A stretch of 64,000 nt of DNA from Gimesia sp. (lineage in GTDB: Bacteria; Planctomycetota; Planctomycetia; Planctomycetales; Planctomycetaceae), in assembly GCF_040219335.1 (NCBI RefSeq), contig NZ_JAVJSQ010000021.1, positions 1 to 64,000 of the forward strand. Reading direction: 5' to 3'. The number at the start of each line of letters is the position of its first letter. The stretch's first letter is position 1. Of the stretch, positions 38,701 through 47,715 are shown piece by piece. The notes beneath the pieces are model-generated. The model had not been told where the DNA came from. It searched no databases and saw nothing but the letters and a program-made list of their open reading frames with translations. The translations under genes and the position numbers were made by a program.

Positions 38701-39856
38701 ACGTCTGGGGGTGATGTAAGCCCTGGGTGCGTTGGGATGCGGCTAATGCTTCCCGGGTGAGTTGAATCGAAGTCTGGTCATCGCCGGTCAGGAGGGCGAT
38801 GGCGGAAGAGGTTTTGATATACAGCGGGTGATCTTTGCTGAACTTGCGCTGCACCAGCGGCATGAGTTCTTTGCTCAGTTTGATGGCCTGTTCCCATTCC
38901 CCGCTCTGTTGTAACAATAACATCAACTCATATTGGACTTCGATGTTGTCGGCGCTTTCTCCACGGTCCGCTTTGCGATTTGTGAGGATGATTTCTTCAT
39001 ATAGTTTGCGGGCTCCGGAAACATCTTCCAGTACATACAACATCCCCGCCAGTTGCCGTTTGCCTGAGAGCGTGTCTTTATGTGAAGGACCAAATGCTTT
39101 TGTACGCAGCTCAACCGATCGTTCGATCAGAATGCGTGCCTGGGTGATATCCCCCTGGCGTTCATACATGACTCCCAGGTTGGCCAGAACAGTGGCCTTA
39201 CCTTCGATATCTTCCGGGAAGTGGCGTTCGCGAAGTTTACTGACCCGTTCCAGAGTCGTTCGTGCGTCCCGGTATTGTGCGGCCCGGAACTGAATTGCGG
39301 AGAGCATTTCCAGGGCGCGCACCGTATCGAGATGGTCTTCGCCTTTCCAGCGTTCCAGTACGGGTAAAGTCTCTTTCAGAATGCGGATGCTTTTGAGGTA
39401 CTCGCCTTTTTTATCCAGTTCGATCCCGTAGTTCGCCAAAGCTGCTGCGGTGTCGGGGTGATTCGATCCGTAGACCTGCTGCAGGTTCTGCCAGACTTTC
39501 TGCTGGGCCTGATGTCTTTCAGCGGAATAGGTCGTCGATTTGATGTTCTCGATCTGCTTGAGTAGTTGAATTACTTCTTTCAGGAGTCGTTTCTGCTGAT
39601 CGGTTTGTTTCGGGGTTTGATGATCGGCCAGGGGGATCCAGCCTTTTTCGTTGAACTCGGGATGCTTGACCCAGGTCCATTTGCCCTCGGTTTTGAAGGC
39701 CCAGACTGTCTGTCCCGGCTGCAGGGCAGCGATGTTCCGGTTTTCCACCCGGAGGCTGGTGGGCTTTGTGATCTCCACCAGCTGTTCGGCTGAGGCAGAC
39801 TGGAGCAGCATTGTTCCAATCCAAATCCCGAAGATAAGTCTCGAGAGCAATTTCAT
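35774..39856 (-). CDS. Secreted SH3-TPR-CHAT protease with a TPR array inside the CHAT domain
   Basis: A 1360-residue exported protein (signal peptide 1-23). SH3-like domain ~25-80, TPRs ~100-470, then the CHAT domain begins (~600-870: WVTLKQIRAQLPSDSVLVEF, LSPDASLWLVPWAALPL) with catalytic H849 in VLSTHGFF. Instead of the usual short link, about 340 residues follow (~865-1205), including more TPR-like helices (HSLLGQFLERRKRYQDAATE) and a Lys/Ser/Thr-rich stretch, before the domain resumes (NPLLRCGLMLAGC) with catalytic C1264 in VLSACETGVGEIRSGEG and ends RNGAAHPFFWAAFTHTG. The His-Cys distance is 415 residues against 71 in the paralog at 28858. It is second in its transcription unit, 93 bp after the cytochrome gene. 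Confidence 0.85.
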   Translation of the reverse strand: MKLLSRLIFGIWIGTMLLQSASAEQLVEITKPTSLRVENRNIAALQPGQTVWAFKTEGKWTWVKHPEFNEKGWIPLADHQTPKQTDQQKRLLKEVIQLLKQIENIKSTTYSAERHQAQQKVWQNLQQVYGSNHPDTAAALANYGIELDKKGEYLKSIRILKETLPVLERWKGEDHLDTVRALEMLSAIQFRAAQYRDARTTLERVSKLRERHFPEDIEGKATVLANLGVMYERQGDITQARILIERSVELRTKAFGPSHKDTLSGKRQLAGMLYVLEDVSGARKLYEEIILTNRKADRGESADNIEVQYELMLLLQQSGEWEQAIKLSKELMPLVQRKFSKDHPLYIKTSSAIALLTGDDQTSIQLTREALAASQRTQGLHHPQTLMLQYQLASQEYRNGNREVAARSLRELLKIYQQLGQTADRKNSDDRELAQVLGMLAVVEAHSGNWNEAADAFDRQRRISKRFTDKVLPGLSQKEQLRFLTGYDAWQYQQALGIMWSQRDNEYLMEKSLEAILNRKALVQETLSSHERLLRQFKGAARSVAENLFAIRRELASLALKSDLNEQQKQARLDALNRQEQTLIQQLGLADAELNRSEWVTLKQIRAQLPSDSVLVEFVRITPYTIEADGAQSEKHRYAAWIIPPTGKGRIQTIDLGSASEIEATLRTGLQSIQKGAAQTLQTGESQATAATQKRLQALFQQTLKPLLPHLTNVQQVILSPDASLWLVPWAALPLEKDRFAVEQFEFRFVVSGRELLADRQGSSSGVTAPVIFANPDYNLFGLSQTEQPESGLQLGPVSLLPGTAQEALRIAPPISKYTRPPRLLTEAQATEAAFKSIHSPEVLVLSTHGFFLPDEAAVSLEQKKALYHAARIYNAANKSYKAKEYQKALVPAQWAFEICNEIQGLNGIATFNSARLSGRILRALKRYEEARPYYEFQLDYRLLNDGPSTKTMYAFKNLASLCGSLKDYQTQTNSYEQAWRMGARVRGPNEKAVHTIRSLLITAAEKSADYALACEAREDQIKYYKEKYGLENINTIAADLKMARLLERNQQFDEAEKRFRDNLALRIKVYGAESERTALAHSLLGQFLERRKRYQDAATELQRAVEIREKISPDNKKLMFGSYYRLFQVFDKLNDPEQRDHYQKQMDATGLKLKKPSSSKKESASTKPSTPEQKDTTEQTEPIDPDLAALRTAALDQMSRMVQTYPTNQEGDVNPLLRCGLMLAGCNNRPEALRKQKDDGVLTGLEIISTDLRGTRLVVLSACETGVGEIRSGEGVAGLRQAFQLAGAESVVASLWSIPDQETALLMEEYFSNLAQGMNKSTALRQAQLKRIQARRDRNGAAHPFFWAAFTHTGKNESR

Positions 39857-39949
39857 TCGATCACCTGACTTTGATCCGGGTTAGACAGAAGAATCTGGTA
39901 AAGCTGTGAACGCGATCAATATAAAACAACGGACCCGCAGGCTTAGTCG

Positions 39950-42148
39950 TTACCTGGTTTCAATACTGATTGTTTTCTTAATCAGCTGGCTGGGGTTATT
40001 TTTGAGCCGACGCTGGTCGTCTGCGAAATTGTAGAAATCGTGAACGAAGCGATCGTTGACATTCTTTCCCCGCAGCAAAACCCCGGGACTGAATTGTTGG
40101 GGGCTGGCAAAGACGGTAATGAATTCGGTACCCAGTTGCGGTTGAATTTTAATCGAACCGGTTTCCGGGAAACGATATACGCTGCCATTTTTTAAGGGCA
40201 GCACCTGTTTGGTTAAAGCGACTTTGCGACCACGGGCGCTGGTGCCTACCAGTTCGATAAACAGATCGACGCCGGTTTCATTTTTGATGTTGATCACCAT
40301 CTCGTCGCCGGGTGAGAACAGATTGCTTTTCTGGTTAGTGCTCACTTTCAGGTTGCGGGCCAGTCCTTCGGCTAAATGGTCCGGACGAGTCAGACCATCG
40401 ACGGCAGCGATGGGAGTGCCGATACCCAGCTGGCGTACGACCCGGTCGTAATAGTCCTCCCAGGTATCGCGGCGGATCACACCGCCGGTGGATAAGCCTG
40501 CCAGTCCCAGTTGTGTGAACTGGGGAAGTTTGAATACCGCATTCAACTGCCCCGGTTCTTTGAGGCCCAGTTCGCCGGCGGCCTGGGTGAGTGTCAGTGG
40601 CGCGTCGATGAATTTACGGGTGGTGGCGGTTAAGGGTTCATTTTTCACGTTGCCCCCCAGAGCTGCCTGCATGGCGGACTGGAAGCGTGCTTCATCCTTA
40701 TCGAGCAGCTGGTCCATTTCCTGCTTGGGGATGTAGAGGCGTAGAATGTCTCGTGTATTCAGGCCGGTGTTATTCGGGAGTGCCTGAAATGCAGGGCGGA
40801 TGTTGTCCGAGAAACGTTTCATTCCCCGGTCATGACAGCGCATGCAGGCCAGCCCGTTACGGACGACTTTGTCTTCCGAGAATTTGTCGGTGACGATTGT
40901 AGTGGGAGCTTCCAGGATGCGGTTGCCTGCGTTGTCGGTGACCAGATAGGCCTGCAGTCCGTTGGGCAGATTCCAGATCATCTCGCCGCCGGCATAATGG
41001 AAATCGAGCGGGTCGGCGAACATGTTCTGCAGACCTTTGCTGGTCTCGAAATCAAAGCTTTTCCAGTAAGCACCGTCTCGAGAAGGGTGCCGTTCGACAA
41101 TGCGATTGTTGCGCGAAACTCCGGAGAGCGTCATGCCCGCCCGGCTGGCAATAAAGTTCTGCAGGTTTGCTTCACTGTCGACGCCGATCAGCTGTTCGAG
41201 CTGATTCAATTCATGCGGCAGTTCGAGAAGATCTTCATAGAGTGGCGATTGGGTGGCGACGCTGATCAACCAGTCAATGCGGACATAGGGTACCGGTCTG
41301 ATCAGACCAGCTGGCTGGAGGTAGACCTCCCGGAGTTGCTCGAATGTTTCTGCGTTTTCATAGGCGATGCCATACGGGTATTCGAGCAGGATCATGTCGA
41401 ATTTGTCGACGTTGGTATTGCCGGGCAGCTTGTGAGGTGAAACGGGGGTGACGACCGATTCATGCCAGCCCAGTTTGCGAATATCAACGGCGAAGATCGT
41501 ATTAGTATCCGGATCGACGGCAATCGGTTTGACGATGTCGGGCTGCCAGGACAGGTGGTTCAACGCTTTGGTCAGTGCAAATTGCTGTTCGCGCAGTTCT
41601 TCTGCGGTCGCACCTGCGGTCAACAGGTGGTTGCTGCTGAAGAAACGCAGAAAGGGACGGTCAGAGCGGGGCGTGGCCTCCACGAATTTCAGAATCTGCT
41701 TTAAGACAAATTCGGTGCCGATGGTATTGGCAAACGCGGGATCCTGACTCGCTTGAGCAGGGACGGCAACATCTTCGGGAAAAGCAGGGGCTTTGGCTTC
41801 GATCCATTTGCGGACGATTTCAATTTCTCCCGCACTGAGCGGAGGCCGCGGTGCTTCCGGCATGCGGAAGTCTTCATCATCGGAAGCGATGTAATCGTAG
41901 AGCACGGATTCATCGACATTGCCCGGCACGACGGAGCCTGCTGCACCGACAAACGTGCTCAGGTCGAGAATATTGATGTCTGCTTCCCGACGCGTGTCTC
42001 CGTGACATTCCAGGCAGCGTGTGCGGAAAATCTGTTTGACTTCCGCTGACAGGTTTTCTTCCTGTGCCCTGACCGTCATCGTTAAACATGACAAAGATAT
42101 GGCAATTAGAGACAGTAATTTCCACGGGTTTGACCGGCTGCGGCTCAT
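39950..42148 (-). CDS. Exported cytochrome protein with DUF4384-like C-terminus, first gene of CHAT cluster
   Basis: A 732-residue protein with signal peptide (1-29) and a planctomycete cytochrome domain with CLECH (C45, C48, H49) and the usual SVVPGNVDESVLYDYI and RMPEAPRPPLS. A second heme motif CMRCHDRGMKRF (C435, C438, H439) suggests two hemes. The last ~130 residues (NLFSPGDEMVINIKNETGVD, KIQPQLGTEFITVFAS) resemble DUF4384, a beta domain commonly fused to or neighbouring caspase-like peptidases. The central part is unrecognised. An ECF-type promoter lies 56 nt upstream. It could report redox state or supply electrons to the extracytoplasmic protease system; that role is inference. Confidence 0.75.
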   Translation of the reverse strand: MSRSRSNPWKLLSLIAISLSCLTMTVRAQEENLSAEVKQIFRTRCLECHGDTRREADINILDLSTFVGAAGSVVPGNVDESVLYDYIASDDEDFRMPEAPRPPLSAGEIEIVRKWIEAKAPAFPEDVAVPAQASQDPAFANTIGTEFVLKQILKFVEATPRSDRPFLRFFSSNHLLTAGATAEELREQQFALTKALNHLSWQPDIVKPIAVDPDTNTIFAVDIRKLGWHESVVTPVSPHKLPGNTNVDKFDMILLEYPYGIAYENAETFEQLREVYLQPAGLIRPVPYVRIDWLISVATQSPLYEDLLELPHELNQLEQLIGVDSEANLQNFIASRAGMTLSGVSRNNRIVERHPSRDGAYWKSFDFETSKGLQNMFADPLDFHYAGGEMIWNLPNGLQAYLVTDNAGNRILEAPTTIVTDKFSEDKVVRNGLACMRCHDRGMKRFSDNIRPAFQALPNNTGLNTRDILRLYIPKQEMDQLLDKDEARFQSAMQAALGGNVKNEPLTATTRKFIDAPLTLTQAAGELGLKEPGQLNAVFKLPQFTQLGLAGLSTGGVIRRDTWEDYYDRVVRQLGIGTPIAAVDGLTRPDHLAEGLARNLKVSTNQKSNLFSPGDEMVINIKNETGVDLFIELVGTSARGRKVALTKQVLPLKNGSVYRFPETGSIKIQPQLGTEFITVFASPQQFSPGVLLRGKNVNDRFVHDFYNFADDQRRLKNNPSQLIKKTISIETR

Positions 42149-42203
42149 GCCTCACCTCTCTTGAATTCTCAGGTTGTGACAGTTCAAAACGGGTAGTTAT
42201 CAA

Positions 42204-42234
42204 TGTAAACGACTGTCCGTTCAAAATCTTCCCG
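42204..42234 (-). promoter_or_regulatory. ECF-type promoter (copy 2) upstream of cytochrome/CHAT operon
   Basis: On the minus strand: CGGGAAGATTT, 9 bases, AGTCGTTTACA, with both conserved blocks identical to the copy at 35543-35573 and again an A-rich tract upstream. The box ends 56 nt before the ATG at 42148. Confidence 0.7.
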
Positions 42235-42443
42235 GGTCTTTCCATTTTTTAGAAGAATTCATCCAGTGCCGGCCAGAGGGCTCTGCCTCCTCTCATTCTC
42301 CAACTGGATCGAAAACTGAGGCAGCGGACCTGCACCATTATAGTGAGGGACTATATTTCATCCGCCTGTTGCCTGTGATGCATCGAAATAACCCCTGTTT
42401 TTAAAGGGCTGGGGAAACATTTTGTTTTTTTGAGGAAAATCGC

Positions 42444-42468
42444 GGAAGAAATCTGACGCGTGCCCGTT
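42444..42468 (+). promoter_or_regulatory. Possible ECF-type promoter for the sigma operon
   Basis: GGAAGA (42444-42449) and CGTT (42465-42468) occur at the same spacing as in the two minus-strand boxes, 73 nt before the small gene at 42542. The rest of the -10 block is not conserved, so this is a tentative autoregulatory promoter. Confidence 0.3.
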
Positions 42469-42541
42469 CTCCTGTTGAAAGCCGGAACAATGCTGAGTCT
42501 GGCAGACAACTGAATCAATTTTATTTTTGAAAGGGAGAACC

Positions 42542-42754
42542 ATGTCCAATCTCATCACATTCGTATTGGATCTGTCCATGATCGTCAGCGGAGTGGGAAT
42601 CCAGGAAGATCTCAGTGATCTGCATCTGGATGCAGACTGTAACCCATCCGAAATTCAGATGCTGGAAAACACCGTGAACTGGGACGACAACATCATCCAT
42701 CAGGGAGTCGATGTCGACGAAAGACTGCTGGAAAAGTACAGCAATCTCGTTTGA
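42542..42754 (+). CDS. Small acidic hypothetical protein
   Basis: A 70-residue acidic protein (MSNLITFVLDLSMIVSGVGI, then many Asp/Glu) with a good ribosome site (AGGGAG) before the ATG at 42542; the frame also offers a TTG at 42527. It has no signal peptide or known domain. It is the first gene rightward from the divergent region and precedes a small secreted protein, a sigma factor and a membrane regulator, so it may belong to that unit. Family not recognised. Confidence 0.55.
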   Translation: MSNLITFVLDLSMIVSGVGIQEDLSDLHLDADCNPSEIQMLENTVNWDDNIIHQGVDVDERLLEKYSNLV

Positions 42755-42816
42755 GTCCCGCAAAGACCATTCAGCTCACAAACTTAAAACCACCAACGTA
42801 AACAGGAGCCATTGTC

Positions 42817-43086
42817 ATGTTTAATATGAAACTTCTCAAAACCGCTTTACTCTGTACCGCTGGCCTGGTACCGCTTTCAGCCGGGCAGGTTGCCCAAGCC
42901 CGTTCCTACGCACAACCGCCGGTGCGGTGCGTGATGAAGCCGGTTGTGACCTACCAGTTTCAGAAGCGACGTTTTACGCATTTTGTCACACGGTACGACC
43001 ACTTTGGCAGACCGTACCGGGTCAGGCAGGTTTGTTACAAAACCGTCCGCGTTCCCGTGACGACCTGGGTTCGCGTGTGTTACTAG
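42817..43086 (+). CDS. Small secreted basic protein
   Basis: An 89-residue protein with signal peptide (MFNMKLLKTALLCTAGLVPL, cleavage near AQA-RS) and a basic, Tyr/Arg/Val-rich mature part containing FTHFVTRYDHFGRPYRVRQVCY and three cysteines, a pattern seen in short planctomycete exported proteins of unknown role. AGGAG lies 8 nt upstream of the ATG. It sits 62 bp after the acidic protein and 110 bp before the sigma gene. Confidence 0.7.
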   Translation: MFNMKLLKTALLCTAGLVPLSAGQVAQARSYAQPPVRCVMKPVVTYQFQKRRFTHFVTRYDHFGRPYRVRQVCYKTVRVPVTTWVRVCY

Positions 43087-43196
43087 ACTGTCGTCTGTTC
43101 CGGGGATGTCTGTACCCATTGCCAGAGACATCCCTTTACCGGGGAAGCGGGCGGAATCTGCTTGAGATCCAGAACGTTCCCGGCTATCGTAGGGGA

Positions 43197-43783
43197 ATGT
43201 CCACATGCGAAAACCTCGAATCCCGATCAGATGAAAAACTGGCGGACCTGATTAAAGGTCAGGGAGAGACGTTCGCGCAGAAACAGGAAGCAGAAGCCGC
43301 GTTTAATCTGTTGTATGGGCGACATGCCTCAGTTCTGCTGGGATTCCTGAAGGTACGCTGCAGTTCGCATATCGTCGCAGGGGACATTCCCAGGAGACCT
43401 GGTTACGGGCCTGGCAGAAAATACCGGAGTACTTTGACGGCTCCCATTTCCGTGGCTGGTTATTTCAGATTGCGAAGAATCTGTTGCTGGACGAATTTCG
43501 AAAAAAGAAGATGACCTCACTTTCTGAAGGGATGAATGCGCCTGAAATGCAGGATGCCGCTCAGGCTTTCATCAATCAGGAAGAGAAACAGCAGTTGCAA
43601 AATTGTCTGAGTCAACTGGATGACTCCCGGCAGCAGATCGTTCGTTTGCGGCTATCAGGGCAGAGTCATCGCGAAATCAGCGATCAGCTGCAGATCGACT
43701 ACACAACGGTTCAAACCCGTTTCCATCGAGCCAAACAGTTCCTGGAAGAGTGCGTCCAGTCGACACGGAAGGAGACTGCCTGA
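43197..43783 (+). pseudogene. ECF sigma factor gene interrupted by a -1 frameshift
   Basis: The sequence encodes one ECF sigma factor in two frames. From the ATG at 43197 one frame gives KLADLIKGQGETFAQKQEAE, then AAFNLLYGRHASVLLGFLKV up to about 43380; the continuation QETWLRAWQKIPEYFDGSHF, then RGWLFQIAKNLLLDEFRKKK (sigma2) and sigma4 (CLSQLDDSRQQIVRLRLSGQ, then SHREISDQLQIDYTTVQTRFHRAKQFLEE) lies in another frame to 43783. Adding one G to the GGGG run at 43380-43383 restores a continuous ~196-residue protein. It may be a sequencing or homopolymer error, a real mutation or phase variation. The stop overlaps the next gene's start (TGATG), as in sigma/anti-sigma pairs. Confidence 0.8.
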
Positions 43784-44661
43784 TGCTGACCGCTTTCAAT
43801 TTACCTGAAGAGACGGATGAACTGCGAGCCTGGCTCGATGGCATACTGCTTCAGCCGGAGCTGATGTCGGTTGTTTCTCAATTAGCGGCCGTGTATGCAG
43901 CAGAGAACGAGGCGCAGCCGAGCCTGGATGACGTTTTACAGAATCAGCGGGAGTCCGTGTTAGAGCAGGGCTGTCAGGTGCTGTCACCACTTCAGATACA
44001 GCAGTTGTTAACCCATCCGGAGCTGCTGCTCGAACTGCAGGAGCAACTCTTTCTGGAGGGAGGGGCTTTCTGGCAGGAGCGGATTGCGGCGCTGACGGAT
44101 GAGACGGAAGTCTCTCGCGGGCAGGACTGGCTGAAGCAGCAGATCACAGAACCGCCTGCGACCGAGATGCAAAATGTAACAACCTCGCCTGCGTTCCAGA
44201 CTGTCTCCTATCGAAAAATTGGAATCATTGGTTTCGTCTCAGCGGCTTTGGTACTGGTGGCTCTGTTTCTGAATCAGGAGCCGGATGCTCCCCAGGGCTG
44301 GGGTTGGAATCGACCAGGCGCATTGACGGCAGATGTGCCACCGGCTGAATATCTCAATCAACTGGCCGATTCCGCGGAAGAGTGGTTTAACAAGCCGACG
44401 GAGACCAAAGCGGCTCTGGAAACACGCTTGAAACAGTTTCGTGCGGGGTGTGAGACTTTGATCAAGGCACCGCATCCACAGTTATCCCAGGACGATCGAA
44501 CCTGGCTGGTCGAACGCTGCCAGGCATGGGCCGGGAAACTGGATGAACAGATCACTGCTTTGAACGAGGGGGCCGATCTGCAATCTGCCGATAAGGCGGC
44601 TGATGCCCTGATCCGAAAACTGGTCAAAGCCCTGCGCACGCGTGCGAATACCGTCGGTTAA
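43783..44661 (+). CDS. Single-pass membrane protein, probable anti-sigma factor
   Basis: A 292-residue protein starting at the ATG that overlaps the sigma stop codon, with AGGAG 8 nt upstream. The N-terminal ~155 residues are acidic, helical and presumably cytoplasmic; one transmembrane helix spans ~158-172 (IGIIGFVSAALVLVALFL); the C-terminal ~115 residues (EYLNQLADSAEEWFNKPTE, KTLIKA-like helices) would be outside. There is no zinc-binding anti-sigma motif that I can see, so the assignment rests on gene order, coupling and topology. It would hold the neighbouring ECF factor until an envelope signal arrives. Confidence 0.6.
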   Translation: MLTAFNLPEETDELRAWLDGILLQPELMSVVSQLAAVYAAENEAQPSLDDVLQNQRESVLEQGCQVLSPLQIQQLLTHPELLLELQEQLFLEGGAFWQERIAALTDETEVSRGQDWLKQQITEPPATEMQNVTTSPAFQTVSYRKIGIIGFVSAALVLVALFLNQEPDAPQGWGWNRPGALTADVPPAEYLNQLADSAEEWFNKPTETKAALETRLKQFRAGCETLIKAPHPQLSQDDRTWLVERCQAWAGKLDEQITALNEGADLQSADKAADALIRKLVKALRTRANTVG

Positions 44662-44791
44662 TGTCGAATCGTCTTCTATGATTGCCTTTGTCTCCAGGCA
44701 AAATCCTGCAATTCCAGCAGAAAGCGAAAGAGGTTGCCAGCGTTGGGGAGCATCCAACCGAGCAAGGTGAATTCGCTGCTGTTACTGTTTG

Positions 44792-46228
<1,437 letters not shown>

Positions 46229-46380
46229 GGTATGCTCTTTCCGTCAAAGGGTGATGCTGATTACCAACTGTTATAAACAAATGGCTGCTTCCGTCCAGCA
46301 AAAAGTTCCTGACGACTTTTTTACTCGTGTCTGTAGGCAGAAAGTGCAGAGTCAGGTTCCATATTGTAAATCTGATCTGA

Positions 46381-46455
46381 CTGAGTATGATACTCAATGT
46401 GCTGATATTATATTCAGTATCTCAGTGTGATATGAAGCTGCCGCGGCAGTATATC
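46381..46455 (+). promoter_or_regulatory. Clustered dyads upstream of MBL-fold gene
   Basis: Three nested inverted repeats lie here: GAGTA-TGA-TACTC near the left end, CTGAG...CTCAG spanning 46381-46425, and the perfect 12-bp palindrome CTGCCGCGGCAG (46438-46449) flanked by GATAT and ATATC. They occupy the 316-bp divergent region before 46545 and could be operators. No regulator is assigned. Confidence 0.3.
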
Positions 46456-46544
46456 AAAACGAATCATCAATAATTTTGCACGGATTTATTCCCTCTCAGA
46501 ACGGGTCCGTGCAGGTTCATCACAAGTTAGATGCCTTTAGAGAA

Positions 46545-47564
46545 ATGACTCTCCACTTCCAGGTGCTGGGAAAACCAGGCCGCGATAATGCACTTTTCGT
46601 TCGCGTCGAGTCGGGACAATCGACCGCGCGATTACTGTTTGACTGTGGCGATGGATGTTTATCGAGCCTGCCATTTTCCGAGATCCAGGCGATCGATCAT
46701 CTGTTCTTTTCGCATCTGCACATGGACCACATTGGCGGTTTTGATTCGTTTTTCCGTTGTACTTTCAATCGTGATGTCAAGTCGAACGTGATTTGGGGAC
46801 CTGCCGGTACGTCTGCCATTCTGCACCATCGATTTCAAGGGTTCTGGTGGAATCTTCACGCGAATCAATCTGGAACATGGTCTGTAAACGACGTGCACCC
46901 GACCCACGTTGAACGATTCCGCTACGAGATTCGCGAAGCGTTTACTGAATGCCACAAAGAGGGTAAGACCGAACAATGCAGTCCGCTACTGGAAACGAGC
47001 GACTATTCGGTCTCTGCGATCCACCTGAAGCATAACGGCCCCTGCCTGGGGTATGTGGTTCGAGAAAACCCGAAGTGGAACATCCAGACCAACCGTGTTG
47101 CTGCAATGGGCCTGCGTCCCGGTTCATGGATGAAAGACCTAAAGAGTGACACTGCGACTCCGACGATTGACATCGAGGGCCGGACATTTGATCTCGCGGC
47201 ACTACGAAACGATTTGTTAGTTGAATCACCTGGCGAATCGATCGCGTACCTGACTGATTTTCTGCTGGACGAAGCAACGAGCGAACAACTGCAGGAAGTT
47301 TTAGGCGATTGCACCACGGTTGTCTGCGAGGCGCAGTACCGGGATCAGGACATCGATCTTGCACAACGCAACTTTCACACAACGACCACAGCGGTCTCCC
47401 AGCTGGCCGCCCGCTCCGGTTTCGGCAAACTCGTCTTATTCCATCTATCCGACCGGTATACGAGAGGTGAATGGGGTGAGATGTTGACCGAATGCCGAAC
47501 GATCTTTCCCAACACCGAGTTCCCCAAAGACTGGAACATCGAAGCGGAGAGCAACGGCAGCTGA
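46545..47564 (+). CDS. MBL-fold (RNase Z-like) metallo-hydrolase
   Basis: A 339-residue cytoplasmic protein from the ATG at 46545. It has the metallo-beta-lactamase signature FSHLHMDHIGG (HxHxDH) near residue 50, an LFDCGDG strand before it, a later YLTDFLLDE (metal-binding Asp) and a C-terminal LFHLSDRYT histidine block of the RNase Z/ELAC type. tRNase Z trims tRNA 3' ends, but many planctomycete relatives are not the housekeeping copy, and the unusual ~90-residue insert (GLRPGSWMKDLKSDT) suggests a divergent role. A TTG at 46476 would add 23 residues; neither start has a strong ribosome site. Confidence 0.75.
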   Translation: MTLHFQVLGKPGRDNALFVRVESGQSTARLLFDCGDGCLSSLPFSEIQAIDHLFFSHLHMDHIGGFDSFFRCTFNRDVKSNVIWGPAGTSAILHHRFQGFWWNLHANQSGTWSVNDVHPTHVERFRYEIREAFTECHKEGKTEQCSPLLETSDYSVSAIHLKHNGPCLGYVVRENPKWNIQTNRVAAMGLRPGSWMKDLKSDTATPTIDIEGRTFDLAALRNDLLVESPGESIAYLTDFLLDEATSEQLQEVLGDCTTVVCEAQYRDQDIDLAQRNFHTTTTAVSQLAARSGFGKLVLFHLSDRYTRGEWGEMLTECRTIFPNTEFPKDWNIEAESNGS

Positions 47565-47627
47565 CAAGGCGTGGCACCTGAGCATGCTCATCTTTTGGTG
47601 ATTCACACAGAAAAAGGGACGGTTTAT

Positions 47628-47664
47628 AAAGGGGGCAGTATAAATAAAAAGTCCTGACCCCTTT
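47628..47664. repeat. Degenerate REP-like hairpin
   Basis: The right arm AGTCCTGACCCCTTTT matches the perfect hairpins at 47755 and 49303; the left arm (AAAGGGGGCAG) is decayed. It starts about 60 bp after the MBL-fold gene stop. Confidence 0.6.
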
Positions 47665-47715
47665 TAATTCCTGCAAACACTTAGACATAAAAGGAAGCTG
47701 GACTGAATGGTACTT

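Noticed and set aside
42927-43196. Upstream extension of the sigma factor frame
   Set aside because: It lies over the secreted 89-residue protein in another frame and resembles no sigma N-terminus.
43484-43783. Separate small gene for the sigma4 half
   Set aside because: Its beginning is the middle of the sigma2 region (LLLDEFRKKK) and it has no ribosome site; it is the second half of the frameshifted sigma gene.
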